A DNA stretch of 64,000 nucleotides from Arenibacter sp. 6A1 (GTDB lineage Bacteria; Bacteroidota; Bacteroidia; Flavobacteriales; Flavobacteriaceae): contig NZ_JAAXCQ010000001.1 in assembly GCF_012272855.1 (NCBI RefSeq), positions 62,001 through 126,000 of the forward strand. The letters are read 5' to 3'. The position numbers and the translations under genes were made by a program. A model generated the notes under the pieces. That model searched no databases, was not told where the DNA came from, and saw only the letters and a program-made list of their open reading frames with translations. This document shows positions 17,551-27,027 of this stretch, one piece after another. The number at the start of each line of letters is the position of its first letter. Position 1 is the stretch's first letter.

Positions 17551-18204
17551 ACACCACTTTAAGTACTTAAAAGCGATTCTGTTATACGTCTATATAAGAA
17601 ACCGGTACTTTTTTATAAAGCTCCTATTATTTTTAAAGGAAAACTTATTGCGCGACCTTAGGAAGTGGTTTATTATCTCATAACTAAACTATAACTGTCC
17701 AGATATTTTGGTAGTTATCTATTATTTTTTCCATTGGATTTTTTTTTATTGAGGATACCTATTCATCCAAGGCCAACGCGCCAGCTCGTCCCTTCTCTCC
17801 AAATGCAAATCGCTGCATTTTTCGTGCGGGTCTCAGGAAAATTAAAATAGGCGAATATTTTTAATTTTAACAATTTCAGAGAAGCAGCATCAATTATTGT
17901 GACATAAATTTTATTGACCGAAAGTCCCGTCATTTAGCAGGGGAGATAGTGTTGACTATTTAGGAGATATTATCATCCAGGTCTTATGCGTTAGGGACCG
18001 CGGCGGCATCCCCGCAGCGGAGCAAGGGATACAGCCAAGTGCCCGCCCGACGAAGGAGGGAACGCCCAAATCAACAAACAACAACTAAATACATTGATTG
18101 CATTTTTTGTTAAGCTTCGATAGGCAACAACATAACGACTTTATTTATAAGTTACCGCTTAAAATAATATCTATGTATAAGAATTTCTATTTACACCGAG
18201 GCAT
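17551..18204. other. Intergenic region with two GC-rich patches
   Basis: 654 bases between the two membrane paralogues. Most is AT-rich, but 17769-17836 and 17987-18071 are GC-rich and out of character. The second patch is an exact repeat annotated separately. The first patch contains the small hairpin AAATGCA-aatcgc-TGCATTT at 17801-17820 and may be a decayed repeat. No gene is seen. Confidence 0.5.
17987..18071 (+). repeat. 85-bp GC-rich interspersed repeat, copy 1
   Basis: This segment is identical, base for base, to the reverse complement of 54057-54141. It is much richer in G+C than its surroundings. Its ends carry GCGTT in inverted orientation (GCGTTAGGGA at the left, GGGAACGC at the right). 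Internal CCGCGG and CCCCGCAGCGG stretches could fold. It has no transposase and no target-site duplication I can confirm. It is probably a member of a small non-autonomous repeat family. Confidence 0.8.
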
Positions 18205-18678
18205 ATGGATACTTCCCCCAACATAAAAATGCTGAAGATTTTCATCTTCTCATCGCTTTTGGTGATTCTTATTATTGTAGTTTTAAGTTTTTACGGCCTA
18301 TATTCCAACCGTTTTAATTTTTTCAAACTCAAAAATTACATTTTCCCAATTTTAGCCATCATTCATCTCCTGTACCTATACATTTTATGGTTTAAAACTA
18401 CCAATATGGAATACCCAGACACAGTGATGCGTAACATTGAGTATACCATGTATTTTATATGCTTGGTTTACCTGTTTCAAATTATCGAAACCCTGATCAC
18501 TGCTGTGTCTCTGGGACAATTCCATGACCGAATTATTCCGTCAGCATTTATCCCCATGGCCACACTGATGATATGTTTAAAGGTGTTACTGCTACTATTA
18601 ACCATTTTTTTGTTTGTTAAACGCAAACTCCTTGTAGGGAAATACAATCATGATTATTTAAACAAGGACCTGGAATAA
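18205..18678 (+). CDS. Four-helix membrane protein, paralogue 2
   Basis: A 157-residue protein that aligns end to end with the gene at 17080-17550 (for example FYGLYSNRFNFFKLKNYIFPILAIIHLLYLYIL in the loop and second helix). Four membrane segments lie in the same positions. The pair differs most in the third and fourth helices. I do not recognise the family. It is convergent with the MoxR ATPase gene. The GC-rich repeat lies between the two copies. Confidence 0.6.
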   Translation: MDTSPNIKMLKIFIFSSLLVILIIVVLSFYGLYSNRFNFFKLKNYIFPILAIIHLLYLYILWFKTTNMEYPDTVMRNIEYTMYFICLVYLFQIIETLITAVSLGQFHDRIIPSAFIPMATLMICLKVLLLLLTIFLFVKRKLLVGKYNHDYLNKDLE

Positions 18679-18712
18679 TACATTGAATAACACCTCCACG
18701 TTTCCTCATTAT

Positions 18713-20182
18713 TTACAGCCCTTTAATATAATTCCCGTATAAATCTTTAAATTCATACCCTTCTGTAAATCGCTGTTTACTAAGTTTATTGTACGCGGCC
18801 AACCCCCAGAGCAATAATTCCTTAAAGAAGTAAACGTCTTCTTTTATAATGTTTGGATTGTATTTTTCCATTAAGGCATTAAGTGGCGGTATATTGTCTA
18901 GTTGCTTCTTGTATTCTTCATCTGTAGCATCGTCTAAAACAACGACCCCTTCTCCGTTAAAGAACCAACTGATCAACTCATCATATGGCCCTTCGACATC
19001 CTTGCGTTCTAGCTTTTCTATTTTCGGGAAATATTCGGCAAAAATCGATTTTACGGCATCTTCAATTAAAATTTGAGCAACACCATCGGCACCTTCCTGT
19101 TCGCCTTCATAGACCAGTTCTATTTTTCCGGTTATAGAAGGTATGACCCCCATAAAGTCTAACAATCTCACCACCGTATTGTCCTTTTTGCTTTTCAGAA
19201 TCCGCCTTTCTGCGGTACTCAACAAGTTTTCAAAGGCTGTTATACTCATTCGGGCACTGATTCCACTCTTAGCATCTACATATTCACTTTTTCTTGCTTC
19301 GATACTGATTTGCTCTAATAAATCCTTGGCTAAATCTGGCACATAAACCGCATCTTTCTGACGCTTATCGAGTTTAGATTCTTGTTGGGTGATTTTCCGA
19401 GCCGTAGCAATATCTTCGGGATAGTGGGTTAATATCTGAGACCCTATCCTATCTTTCAAAGGCGTTACAATACTACCTCTATTAGTATAATCCTCGGGGT
19501 TTGCCGTAAACACAAACTGTAAATCGAGGGGTAGTCGCAATTTAAATCCTCTTATCTGGATGTCGCCTTCTTGCAAGATATTAAATAAGGACACTTGTAT
19601 TCTTGCTTGTAAATCGGGCAGTTCGTTGATCACGAATATACAGCGGTTGGCACGAGGGATCATTCCAAAATGGATTACTCGGTCATCGGCATATGAAAGT
19701 TTTAAATTTGCCGCTTTAATGGGGTCTACATCCCCTATTAAGTCGGCCACAGTAACATCTGGAGTAGCTAATTTTTCATAAAACCGTTCATCTCTATGCA
19801 ACCAAGAAATTGGAGTTTCGCCTCCTTTTTCCTTTATCAATTCTTTAGCGTATCTAGAAATGGGATTTAATGGGTCATCGTTTATTTCCGAACCGGCAAC
19901 AATAGGTATGTATAGGTCCAATAGATTTACCATTAAGCGCGCTAACCTAGTTTTTGCCTGCCCTCTTAGGCCAAGCAGGTTAATATTGTGTCGCGATAGG
20001 ATTGCCCTTTCCAATTCGGGGATTACGGAGTTTTCATACCCCCATACCCCTGGAAAGCTATTTTCCTTGTTTTTAATTTTGAGAATAAGGTTATTCCTAA
20101 GTTCGTCTTTAATTTTCTTAGGTTGGTAGCCCGATGCTTTAAGCTGTTCTAGGTTGGTAATTTCTTTATAGTTTACATACAT
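18713..20182 (-). CDS. MoxR-type AAA+ ATPase (magnesium-chelatase-like)
   Basis: A 489-residue AAA+ protein. Walker A is GLRGQAKT at 71-78, which fits the MoxR pattern GxxGxAKT. Walker B is CIFVINELPDL, with the catalytic Glu but Asn in place of the usual Asp. Sensor-like FTANPEDYTNRG and the arginine-rich PLKDRIGSQ follow, with a helical lid behind. The C-terminal 150 residues form an extra helical part. Such ATPases act as chaperones that insert cofactors or mature complexes together with a VWA protein. The partner VWA gene lies just upstream, 49 bases away, on the same strand. Confidence 0.85.
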   Translation of the reverse strand: MYVNYKEITNLEQLKASGYQPKKIKDELRNNLILKIKNKENSFPGVWGYENSVIPELERAILSRHNINLLGLRGQAKTRLARLMVNLLDLYIPIVAGSEINDDPLNPISRYAKELIKEKGGETPISWLHRDERFYEKLATPDVTVADLIGDVDPIKAANLKLSYADDRVIHFGMIPRANRCIFVINELPDLQARIQVSLFNILQEGDIQIRGFKLRLPLDLQFVFTANPEDYTNRGSIVTPLKDRIGSQILTHYPEDIATARKITQQESKLDKRQKDAVYVPDLAKDLLEQISIEARKSEYVDAKSGISARMSITAFENLLSTAERRILKSKKDNTVVRLLDFMGVIPSITGKIELVYEGEQEGADGVAQILIEDAVKSIFAEYFPKIEKLERKDVEGPYDELISWFFNGEGVVVLDDATDEEYKKQLDNIPPLNALMEKYNPNIIKEDVYFFKELLLWGLAAYNKLSKQRFTEGYEFKDLYGNYIKGL

Positions 20183-20231
20183 ATTTCTATATTCTAAATC
20201 CCTATTGTCGCAGGATTCTTATTGTTATTGC

Positions 20232-21374
20232 TTATCCCTTTAATCTTTTTCTTCTATTTTGCTCATAGTCCTCGAAAATCATTTCTCCAAGACCTTTTAA
20301 TCCGGTAAAAAAAGCTTTCCCGTTATTCGCTGCAGTAAATTGCCTTACGAACTGCGTTAAATAAGGGTCTTTTGCAATCATAAAGGTAGTTATGGGGATA
20401 TGTAATTTCCTTGCCTGCCTAGCAATGTTATAACACTTCTCCACGATATAATCATCTAGGCCAACACTGTTTTTATAATATGTACCATCGGGCAACCTAA
20501 GACAACTTGGTTTTCCGTCGGTAATCATAAATATCTGTTTATTCGTATTCTTTTTCCTTCTCAGCATATCCATGGCCAGTGATATTCCCGCAACCGTATT
20601 GGTATGGTAGGGACCTACTTTTAGATAAGGCAGATCCTTTATAGGAATGGGCCAGGCATCATTTCCAAATACCAGCACTTCCAAAGTGTCCTTTGGATAT
20701 CGGGTAGTAATGAGTTCTGCCAAAGCCATGGCTACTTTTTTGGCCGGGGTAATCCTATCTTCCCCATAAAGAATCATACTATGGCTGATATCGATCATCA
20801 GCACGGTACTCATTTGGGCTTTATATTGGGTATCCTCTACCACTAAATCTTCTTCACTGAGATAAAAGTTCCCCATTCCATGGTTAATCTGGGCGTTTTT
20901 CAAACTTTCTGTCATGGAAATACGCTCTAGGCTATCGCCGAAACGATATTCTCGCAATTCGCCCATATGCTCATCTCCCCTGCCCGAGGTACCGGTCTTA
21001 TGGTTGCCGTTACCACTGCGTTTAATTTTTCCAAATATTTGATTTAAGGCCGCCTGACGAATAATGCGCTCCATTTTAGCCGTGATGGCCATATCGCTCT
21101 TTCCGGCGCCCACACCATCATCCTTACCTCCTTTATGCTCTTCCCTAAGGAATCCTTTATTTTTAAGGTCTTCTATAAAGTCGTCAATGGTATAATTCTC
21201 GTCGGTAAGCTCGTATTCCTTATCTAACTCCCTTAGCCAATCCAAAGCCTCCTCTACATCGCCCGAAGTATGTGTGATTAATTCTTTGAAAATATCAAAA
21301 AGTTTATCGAATGGAGTCAGTTCAGGTGCTTCGTAATTGGAAAAGCGAAACCCTTTTCTTTTATTATTGCCCAT
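20232..21374 (-). CDS. VWA-domain protein, partner of the MoxR ATPase
   Basis: A 380-residue soluble protein. The N-terminal half is helical and contains a Gly/Asn/His-rich linker (SGNGNHKTGTSGRGDEH). The von Willebrand A domain starts near residue 190 with the MIDAS motif DISHS (Asp195, Ser197, Ser199) and continues with FMITDGKPSC. It is probably the metal-dependent adaptor of the downstream MoxR ATPase, as in CoxE/YehP-type pairs. The target of this pair is unknown. It is divergent from the DUF1853 gene. Confidence 0.85.
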   Translation of the reverse strand: MGNNKRKGFRFSNYEAPELTPFDKLFDIFKELITHTSGDVEEALDWLRELDKEYELTDENYTIDDFIEDLKNKGFLREEHKGGKDDGVGAGKSDMAITAKMERIIRQAALNQIFGKIKRSGNGNHKTGTSGRGDEHMGELREYRFGDSLERISMTESLKNAQINHGMGNFYLSEEDLVVEDTQYKAQMSTVLMIDISHSMILYGEDRITPAKKVAMALAELITTRYPKDTLEVLVFGNDAWPIPIKDLPYLKVGPYHTNTVAGISLAMDMLRRKKNTNKQIFMITDGKPSCLRLPDGTYYKNSVGLDDYIVEKCYNIARQARKLHIPITTFMIAKDPYLTQFVRQFTAANNGKAFFTGLKGLGEMIFEDYEQNRRKRLKG

Positions 21375-21395
21375 ACTATAAATTTAATACATTTG
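21367..21395 (+). promoter_or_regulatory. Promoter of the DUF1853 gene
   Basis: TTG at 21367-21369, 18 bases, then TACATTTG at 21388-21395, an exact -7 element with correct spacing. The -33 element lies over the first codons of the divergent VWA gene. Transcription would start near 21402, about 50 bases before the ATG. Confidence 0.6.
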
Positions 21396-21452
21396 GTTTA
21401 TATCTTGCGCTTTTTAAACAAAACTTAACGGATCAAAGCGTACCGAACAGCT

Positions 21453-22268
21453 ATGGAAGACAAGAACTTGTCAAGGTTTATTGGATTTTATGAAACACCG
21501 CCATTATGGATCGGTCAATTAAATGGTTTACAACAATTTGATTTTCCCGAGATAGATTTTAAAGATTTTAACCCTCAACCATTACCTACGAATCTAAGAT
21601 TAGGGCATCAATTAGAGCAGGTTTTCTTTCAGCTAATCAATAGTGCTCCCTCCTACCGTATCCTAGCACATAACACTCCAGTTAGAAAAAACAAGATCAG
21701 TTTAGGTGAAATAGATTTTATTGTAGAAAATTTAACCGAAAACCTTCTTATACACATAGAGCTTACCTATAAGTTTTATTTAGTAGATACCAATATTCCA
21801 GAAGAACAACAGCAATTGATAGGCCCTAACCGAAGGGATTCATTTTTTAGAAAAAAGGAAAAAATTATAAACCACCAAATCCCCTTACTATATTCTCCCG
21901 AGGGAGCATTAGCTTTAAGCGACCTAGGGATAGCCCAGGGAGAATTACAGCATCACGTATGCTTTAAAGCACAATTGTTTATACCCTTTACCAATAAAAA
22001 AACAACATTACCCTCCTTCAATCCAAAATGCATCATAGGGTATTGGTTTTCTTTACAAATCTTTGAATCCGAAAATTTTCGAGAATTCGAATACTATATT
22101 CCTTCCAAAAAGGAATGGCCCACACACCCACATAAAGATGTCATCTGGAGCTCTCATTTTAATATTTTACCAACGGTAAGGAATTATATAAAAAATGAGC
22201 AGTCGCTTTTGATATGGATCAAAAAGCCGTTGCAGCCCATAGAAAAGCATTTTATCGTTTGGTGGTGA
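21453..22268 (+). CDS. DUF1853 family protein, PD-(D/E)XK-like
   Basis: A 271-residue protein of the DUF1853 type. The central block LGEIDFIVENLTENLLIHIELTYKFYL has the order E/D - ExK seen in PD-(D/E)XK nucleases (GEIDF, then IELxxKF). The N-terminal RLGHQLEQVFFQLI and PQPLPTNLRLG and the later LLYSPEGALAL match the family as I know it. A nuclease activity is only inferred from the motif; no function is established. It is in single-gene context with its own promoter. Confidence 0.75.
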   Translation: MEDKNLSRFIGFYETPPLWIGQLNGLQQFDFPEIDFKDFNPQPLPTNLRLGHQLEQVFFQLINSAPSYRILAHNTPVRKNKISLGEIDFIVENLTENLLIHIELTYKFYLVDTNIPEEQQQLIGPNRRDSFFRKKEKIINHQIPLLYSPEGALALSDLGIAQGELQHHVCFKAQLFIPFTNKKTTLPSFNPKCIIGYWFSLQIFESENFREFEYYIPSKKEWPTHPHKDVIWSSHFNILPTVRNYIKNEQSLLIWIKKPLQPIEKHFIVWW

Positions 22269-22396
22269 TATTTTTAAAGCAAAAAACATGGGATATTATC
22301 TAGAAGACGTAGAAACTGGTTTTCCGAATGCCGAAAAAAACAATAAAAGCATATATAATTCGTTCTTCTAAGAACCAATCTTAAGCTTTTTTGACG

Positions 22397-22783
22397 ATGA
22401 TTAAAATATACTGTTTTTTATTCGCTTTTATATATACGTATACCCTTCCTGAGAAAAGCAACTGTGAACTCGCTTATTCCACGGCTACCTACGCCTTAAT
22501 GCATGCAAAAAAAGCCTTAAAGGCTAATAATTTTGACCATCAAAAGTATGCTTCTTCCAAAGCTTTGGTCTCTTATGAAAAAATTGCCGAATACCTAACA
22601 GATTGTAAATGCGATAACCTCTCCGACAGGGTTGCAGAAAATATTGAAGATGCGAAAAAGGCCTCTGATCCGATCGATTGGGACAGAGGGCGCTATTATA
22701 GCAAGAAAGTCTACAATAGCACCCAAGACCTTATTGGGCTAATGGACGAGTGTTTTAGTACTGAACCAGAAGCCAGCAAATAA
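22397..22783 (+). CDS. Small secreted helical protein
   Basis: 128 residues from the ATG at 22397 (an in-frame TTG lies at 22391). A hydrophobic signal (IKIYCFLFAFIYTYTLP) precedes a mature part with four cysteines (SNCELAY, DCKCDN, ECFSTE) and a helical repeat-like organisation: STATYALMHAKKALKANNFDHQKYASSKAL, then RVAENIEDAKKASDPIDWDRGRYYSKKVY. It is probably periplasmic. I recall similar proteins across Flavobacteriaceae without known role. It is convergent with hisIE. Confidence 0.65.
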   Translation: MIKIYCFLFAFIYTYTLPEKSNCELAYSTATYALMHAKKALKANNFDHQKYASSKALVSYEKIAEYLTDCKCDNLSDRVAENIEDAKKASDPIDWDRGRYYSKKVYNSTQDLIGLMDECFSTEPEASK

Positions 22784-22794
22784 TCTTAAATTTT

Positions 22795-23436
22795 TTAAGA
22801 ATGGCGTGCCTCCAACACCGCGACAATATCTTTTAACGAAAAGCCTTTTGCTTGGAGTAATATTAGATAATGGAACAACAAATCGGCACTTTCGTCCTTA
22901 AATAGTTTGTCATCATTATCTTTTGCCTCTATAACCACTTCCACAGCTTCTTCTCCAACCTTTTGGGCAACCTTATTGATGCCGCTTTTAAAGAGGGACG
23001 AAACATAACTTGGCTTCGCGCCTTCTTCCTGGGCTACCTTGCCTTCTGCTTGGTCTTTTCTATTTTGGATAATGGCCTCGAGTTTACTTAAAAACCCGTA
23101 AGAATCGTTATTTTCTTCTTCCCAACAGGTATCGGTACCCTTGTGGCATGTTGGACCAACGGGATTTACTTTAACTAATAAAGCATCTTGGTCACAATCT
23201 AATTTAATATCAACTAGATGAAGAAAATTACCGCTTTCTTCGCCTTTGGTCCATAAACGCTGTTTGGTTCTGCTAAAAAAAGTAACCTTTTGGGTTTTTT
23301 GGGTTTTCTCAAAAGCGTCCTGATTCATATACCCCAGCATCAGTACTTTTTGGGTCGTTGCATCTTGAATGATCGCTGGTACCAATCCGTCGTTGTTCTT
23401 ATTAAAGTCTATTGTCATCATTGTTACATTGGTCAT
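22795..23436 (-). CDS. hisIE: Phosphoribosyl-AMP cyclohydrolase / phosphoribosyl-ATP pyrophosphatase
   Basis: A 213-residue fusion for steps two and three of histidine synthesis. HisI occupies about residues 1-115: VLMLGYMNQDAF, WTKGEESGN, the Mg site in DCDQDALL, and the Zn cysteines in GPTCHKGTDTCW. HisE follows with YVSSLFKSGINKVAQKVGEEAVEVVIEAK and the acidic EEAVE site. It is the last gene of the his operon. Confidence 0.96.
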   Translation of the reverse strand: MTNVTMMTIDFNKNNDGLVPAIIQDATTQKVLMLGYMNQDAFEKTQKTQKVTFFSRTKQRLWTKGEESGNFLHLVDIKLDCDQDALLVKVNPVGPTCHKGTDTCWEEENNDSYGFLSKLEAIIQNRKDQAEGKVAQEEGAKPSYVSSLFKSGINKVAQKVGEEAVEVVIEAKDNDDKLFKDESADLLFHYLILLQAKGFSLKDIVAVLEARHS

Positions 23437-23498
23437 GAAGGAAAGAACATTTAGCGGGATGATTCATTTTCCCGGCTCTTTTAGCCCTCTTGTTTTAT

Positions 23499-24254
23499 TT
23501 ATATTCTTACTGGAATATTGTTCCGTTTTAATTCTTCTTTTAGGTCTTTGATCTCTATTTCTTTAAAATGAAAAACACTGGCTGCTAAAGCGGCATCGGC
23601 TTTCCCTTTTAAAAAGGTATCGGTAAAATGCTGTATTTTCCCTGCACCTCCCGATGCAATAATCGGAATATTCAATTCTGTCGATAATTTAGCCAAGGCC
23701 TCGTTTGCAAACCCGTCTTTAGTACCATCGTGATCCATAGAGGTAAACAGTATTTCCCCGGCTCCACGCTGCTCTACTTCCTTGGCCCAATCGAACAGGT
23801 TTAATTTTGTCGGCACTTTCCCCCCTACCAGATGAACAACCCATTGTCCGTCAATTTGTTTGGCATCTATAGCTACTACAATACATTGAGAGCCAAATTT
23901 AGCCACTAGGTCATTAATTAACTGTGGATTTTTTACGGCCGATGAATTTATAGAAACCTTGTCCGCACCGTTGTGCAGTAAGATATCGACATCTTCAACC
24001 GATGAGATTCCCCCTCCTACCGTAAAGGGAATATTCACTTTCTCTGCTACTCTCAAGACCATATCGGCCATGGTTCTACGTCCTTCTTCGGTAGCCGAGA
24101 TATCTAAAAAAACCAATTCATCTGCCCCGGTTTGTGCATAGATTTCTGCCAGTTCCACAGGATCGCCGGCATCTCTTAAATCAACAAAATTGATTCCTTT
24201 AACGGTACGTCCGTTTTTAATATCCAAACACGGTATAATTCTTTTCGTCAACAT
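23499..24254 (-). CDS. hisF: Imidazole glycerol phosphate synthase, cyclase subunit
   Basis: A 251-residue beta/alpha barrel that uses ammonia from HisH and PRFAR to make imidazole glycerol phosphate and AICAR. The catalytic aspartates are in [15 protein letters not shown] (Asp11) and [15 protein letters not shown] (about Asp130). The phosphate loops GGGISS and ASGGAG are present. The length is normal for HisF. It lies between hisA and hisIE. Confidence 0.96.
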   Translation of the reverse strand: MLTKRIIPCLDIKNGRTVKGINFVDLRDAGDPVELAEIYAQTGADELVFLDISATEEGRRTMADMVLRVAEKVNIPFTVGGGISSVEDVDILLHNGADKVSINSSAVKNPQLINDLVAKFGSQCIVVAIDAKQIDGQWVVHLVGGKVPTKLNLFDWAKEVEQRGAGEILFTSMDHDGTKDGFANEALAKLSTELNIPIIASGGAGKIQHFTDTFLKGKADAALAASVFHFKEIEIKDLKEELKRNNIPVRI

Positions 24255-24315
24255 ATCTTTTTCTAATCACGCTGAAACTAATCAGCTTCACTATATTCAG
24301 TGGTTAAACACCTTT

Positions 24316-25053
24316 CTATTTTCCTAGGATAAAGTTTTCTAACTGTTTAAGGCTAATTCTATTCTCATAAATCGCCTTGCCTATAATAGTACCTTCACAG
24401 CCCAATTCGGCCAATTTAGGAAGCTCCTCAAAGCATGATATCCCCCCACTGGCTATTAGTTTTATCTTAGTTGCTTCATTTTTCGCTGCTAATAAGATTT
24501 TTTCGTACAAATCAAAAGAAGGCCCTTCTAACATGCCATCCTTACTAATATCGGTACAAATAACATAGCTAATCCCTTCTTTTTGGTAGGACTGAATAAA
24601 AGGTATCAATTCTTCTTTGGACTCTTCGAGCCATCCAGAAACTGCAACTTTTTCATCCTTGGCATCGGCGCCCAAGATTATTTTATCGGCTCCGTAGGTA
24701 CTGATCCATTTTGTAAATACAGCTCTATCTTTTACCGCAATACTACCTCCCGTTATTTGACTTGCGCCACTATCGAAGGCAATACGCAGATCATCATCGG
24801 ATTTTAACCCTCCTCCAAAATCGATTTTCAAATTGGTTTTAGAAGCTATTTGCTCCAATACCTTATGATTGACAATATGGTGCGACTTGGCACCGTCCAG
24901 ATCAACCAAATGAAGGTATTCTATGCCGTGGGCTTCAAATTCTAAGGCCACCTCCAAAGGGTTTTCGTTATAAATCTTTTTAGTGTCATAGTCTCCTTTA
25001 GAGAGTCTTACGCACTTTCCTTCTATAATATCTATTGCTGGTATTATTCTCAT
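24316..25053 (-). CDS. hisA: ProFAR isomerase
   Basis: A 245-residue beta/alpha barrel carrying out the Amadori rearrangement of ProFAR to PRFAR. It shows [15 protein letters not shown] (Asp8), the second catalytic Asp in CTDISKDGM, and phosphate-binding GGG and SGGIS loops. The length matches HisA. It is separated from hisH by 131 bases, the longest gap inside the operon, in which I see no promoter with both elements. Confidence 0.95.
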   Translation of the reverse strand: MRIIPAIDIIEGKCVRLSKGDYDTKKIYNENPLEVALEFEAHGIEYLHLVDLDGAKSHHIVNHKVLEQIASKTNLKIDFGGGLKSDDDLRIAFDSGASQITGGSIAVKDRAVFTKWISTYGADKIILGADAKDEKVAVSGWLEESKEELIPFIQSYQKEGISYVICTDISKDGMLEGPSFDLYEKILLAAKNEATKIKLIASGGISCFEELPKLAELGCEGTIIGKAIYENRISLKQLENFILGK

Positions 25054-25184
25054 ATAATTTCCCTAAGTTTTAAAAACATCAAAACTTAAACAGGGTCTTT
25101 TTAAATTTGTAATTCTTATTTAAGCACTTTATTTAAAGCAAAATACCGACCTAATATTCAATGCCATAAACCTTTATATGCTTA

Positions 25185-25769
25185 TTAAACAACCTCTAAG
25201 AAGTTCCTTAGTATACGCTCTCCTACGAGGCTACTTTTTTCTGGATGAAACTGAGTACCGTAAAAATTATTTTTCTGTAAGGCTGCACTATAATCTAGGT
25301 CGTAATTGGTTACTGCGATGGTATCTTTACAGATCGGAACATAAAAACTATGTACCATATAGATATATTCGTTTTCCGATACTCCATTAAACAAAACGGA
25401 ATCGAACTTAGCTATTTGGTTCCACCCTATCTGAGGCACTTTCACCTTGTTAGAAAACTTCACGGCATTTACCTCAAAAATCCCCAATCCCGAAGTATTC
25501 CCTTCTTCCGTTGCCTTACACATCAACTGCATCCCCAAGCAAATCCCTAATACCGGTTGTTTTAATTGAGGAATTAGAAGATGTAGGCCACTGTCTTTTA
25601 ATTTTCCCATAGCGCTTCCGGCCTCCCCTACACCGGGAAATATAACCTTATCGGCTGCCAGGATTTCTTCCTTATCACTACTCAGAACCGCCTCGTACCC
25701 TAAGCGCTGAATGGCGAATTTAATACTCTGTATGTTGCCTGCGCCGTAATTGATAATTACAATTTTCAT
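25185..25769 (-). CDS. hisH: Imidazole glycerol phosphate synthase, glutamine amidotransferase subunit
   Basis: A class I glutaminase of 194 residues. The nucleophile Cys77 is in GICLGMQLM and the His175/Glu177 pair in QFHPEKS. The oxyanion strand is FPGVGEAG. It supplies ammonia to HisF. The length is standard. Confidence 0.95.
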   Translation of the reverse strand: MKIVIINYGAGNIQSIKFAIQRLGYEAVLSSDKEEILAADKVIFPGVGEAGSAMGKLKDSGLHLLIPQLKQPVLGICLGMQLMCKATEEGNTSGLGIFEVNAVKFSNKVKVPQIGWNQIAKFDSVLFNGVSENEYIYMVHSFYVPICKDTIAVTNYDLDYSAALQKNNFYGTQFHPEKSSLVGERILRNFLEVV

Positions 25770-25843
25770 TTCTTTTGATCTATATCCCCTCCAAAAGGAG
25801 GGGGAATTTAGTTTTCAAATATTTTTTCACACCCTCCCAAGGA

Positions 25844-26977
25844 TTAAAGCACTCCCTTGGTACTAGGCAATACCATTTTTTCGACATCGCGTTTAACCGA
25901 CATTTTGATGGCCTTAGCAAAAGCCTTAAAAATAGCTTCTATTTTATGGTGCTCATTGGTTCCTTCTGCCTTAATATTCAAATTAGCCTTTGCTCCATCA
26001 GTAAAGGACTTAAAGAAATGATAAAACATTTCGGTTGGCATTTTACCGATCATTTCGCGTTTAAATTCTGTTTCCCATACCAACCAGTTACGACCGCCGA
26101 AATCTATCGCTACCTGAGCTAAACAATCGTCCATTGGCAAACAAAAACCATAGCGTTCTATTCCTAACTTATTCCCTAGGGCTTTGGCAAATACCTCCCC
26201 TAAGGCAATGGCAGTATCTTCTATGGTGTGATGTTCGTCGACCTCTAAGTCTCCTTTCACTTTAATATCCAGATCCATTTGGCCATGACGTGCCAATTGA
26301 TCTAACATATGGTCAAAAAAGTCTAGGCCAGTACTAATATTACTCTTCCCTGTACCATCAAGATTCAGTTTTATAAAAATATCGGTCTCATGGGTAGTAC
26401 GTTGTATTTCGGAAACACGGTCCTGCAGTTTTAAAAACTCATAAATCTGCTCCCAATCATTGGTTTCCAAGGCAATATACGAGGACAACTCGTCTTTTTG
26501 AACGGTGATTTCCCCAGTACCTAAATGAGTATCATCATTGATGAAGATTCCTTTAGAGCCTAGGTTTTTAGCCAATTCAATATCTGTAAGCCTATCGCCA
26601 ATAACAAAGGAATTGGCTAAATCATATTCGTCCGAGAAATATTCCGTCAGCAGTCCAGTTCCAGGCTTCCTAGTATTGGCATTTTCATGCGGAAAGGTTT
26701 TGTCTAAAAATACTTTATCGAAAACTACCCCTTCATTTTCAAAGGAGTTTAAGATAAAGTTGTGCACTGGCCAAAAAGTATCTTCCGGAAAGGAGTCGGT
26801 TCCCAACCCATCCTGATTGGTTATCATCACCAATTCATAATCTAGTTCTTTGGCAATTTTCCCTAAAAAAGTAAAGGCTTTAGGGTAAAAGGTCATTTTT
26901 TCAAAAGCATCAATCTGCTCATCCACGGTTTCTTTAATAATGGTACCGTCTCTATCTATAAATAGTACTTTTTTCAT
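25844..26977 (-). CDS. hisB: Bifunctional histidinol-phosphatase / imidazoleglycerol-phosphate dehydratase
   Basis: 377 residues from the ATG at 26977; the GTG at 26989 is a poorer start. The N-terminal HAD phosphatase shows [17 protein letters not shown] and [13 protein letters not shown]. It lacks an obvious Cys-rich zinc loop. The dehydratase follows from about residue 185: [30 protein letters not shown] and [15 protein letters not shown], which are the His-rich Mn sites. The fusion is the same as in enterobacteria. Confidence 0.95.
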   Translation of the reverse strand: MKKVLFIDRDGTIIKETVDEQIDAFEKMTFYPKAFTFLGKIAKELDYELVMITNQDGLGTDSFPEDTFWPVHNFILNSFENEGVVFDKVFLDKTFPHENANTRKPGTGLLTEYFSDEYDLANSFVIGDRLTDIELAKNLGSKGIFINDDTHLGTGEITVQKDELSSYIALETNDWEQIYEFLKLQDRVSEIQRTTHETDIFIKLNLDGTGKSNISTGLDFFDHMLDQLARHGQMDLDIKVKGDLEVDEHHTIEDTAIALGEVFAKALGNKLGIERYGFCLPMDDCLAQVAIDFGGRNWLVWETEFKREMIGKMPTEMFYHFFKSFTDGAKANLNIKAEGTNEHHKIEAIFKAFAKAIKMSVKRDVEKMVLPSTKGVL

Positions 26978-27027
26978 AGCTATGATCACCCAACTCTTAA
27001 ATAATAAGGGTTGTGGTATATATTTGG

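Noticed and set aside
17987-18071. Integron attC site
   Set aside because: The GCGTT ends point the wrong way for RYYYAAC/GTTRRRY boxes, and there is no integrase or cassette.
22288-22371. 27-codon ORF between the DUF1853 gene and the secreted helical protein gene
   Set aside because: It is open from an ATG, but there is no paralogue, promoter or other support; chance is likely.
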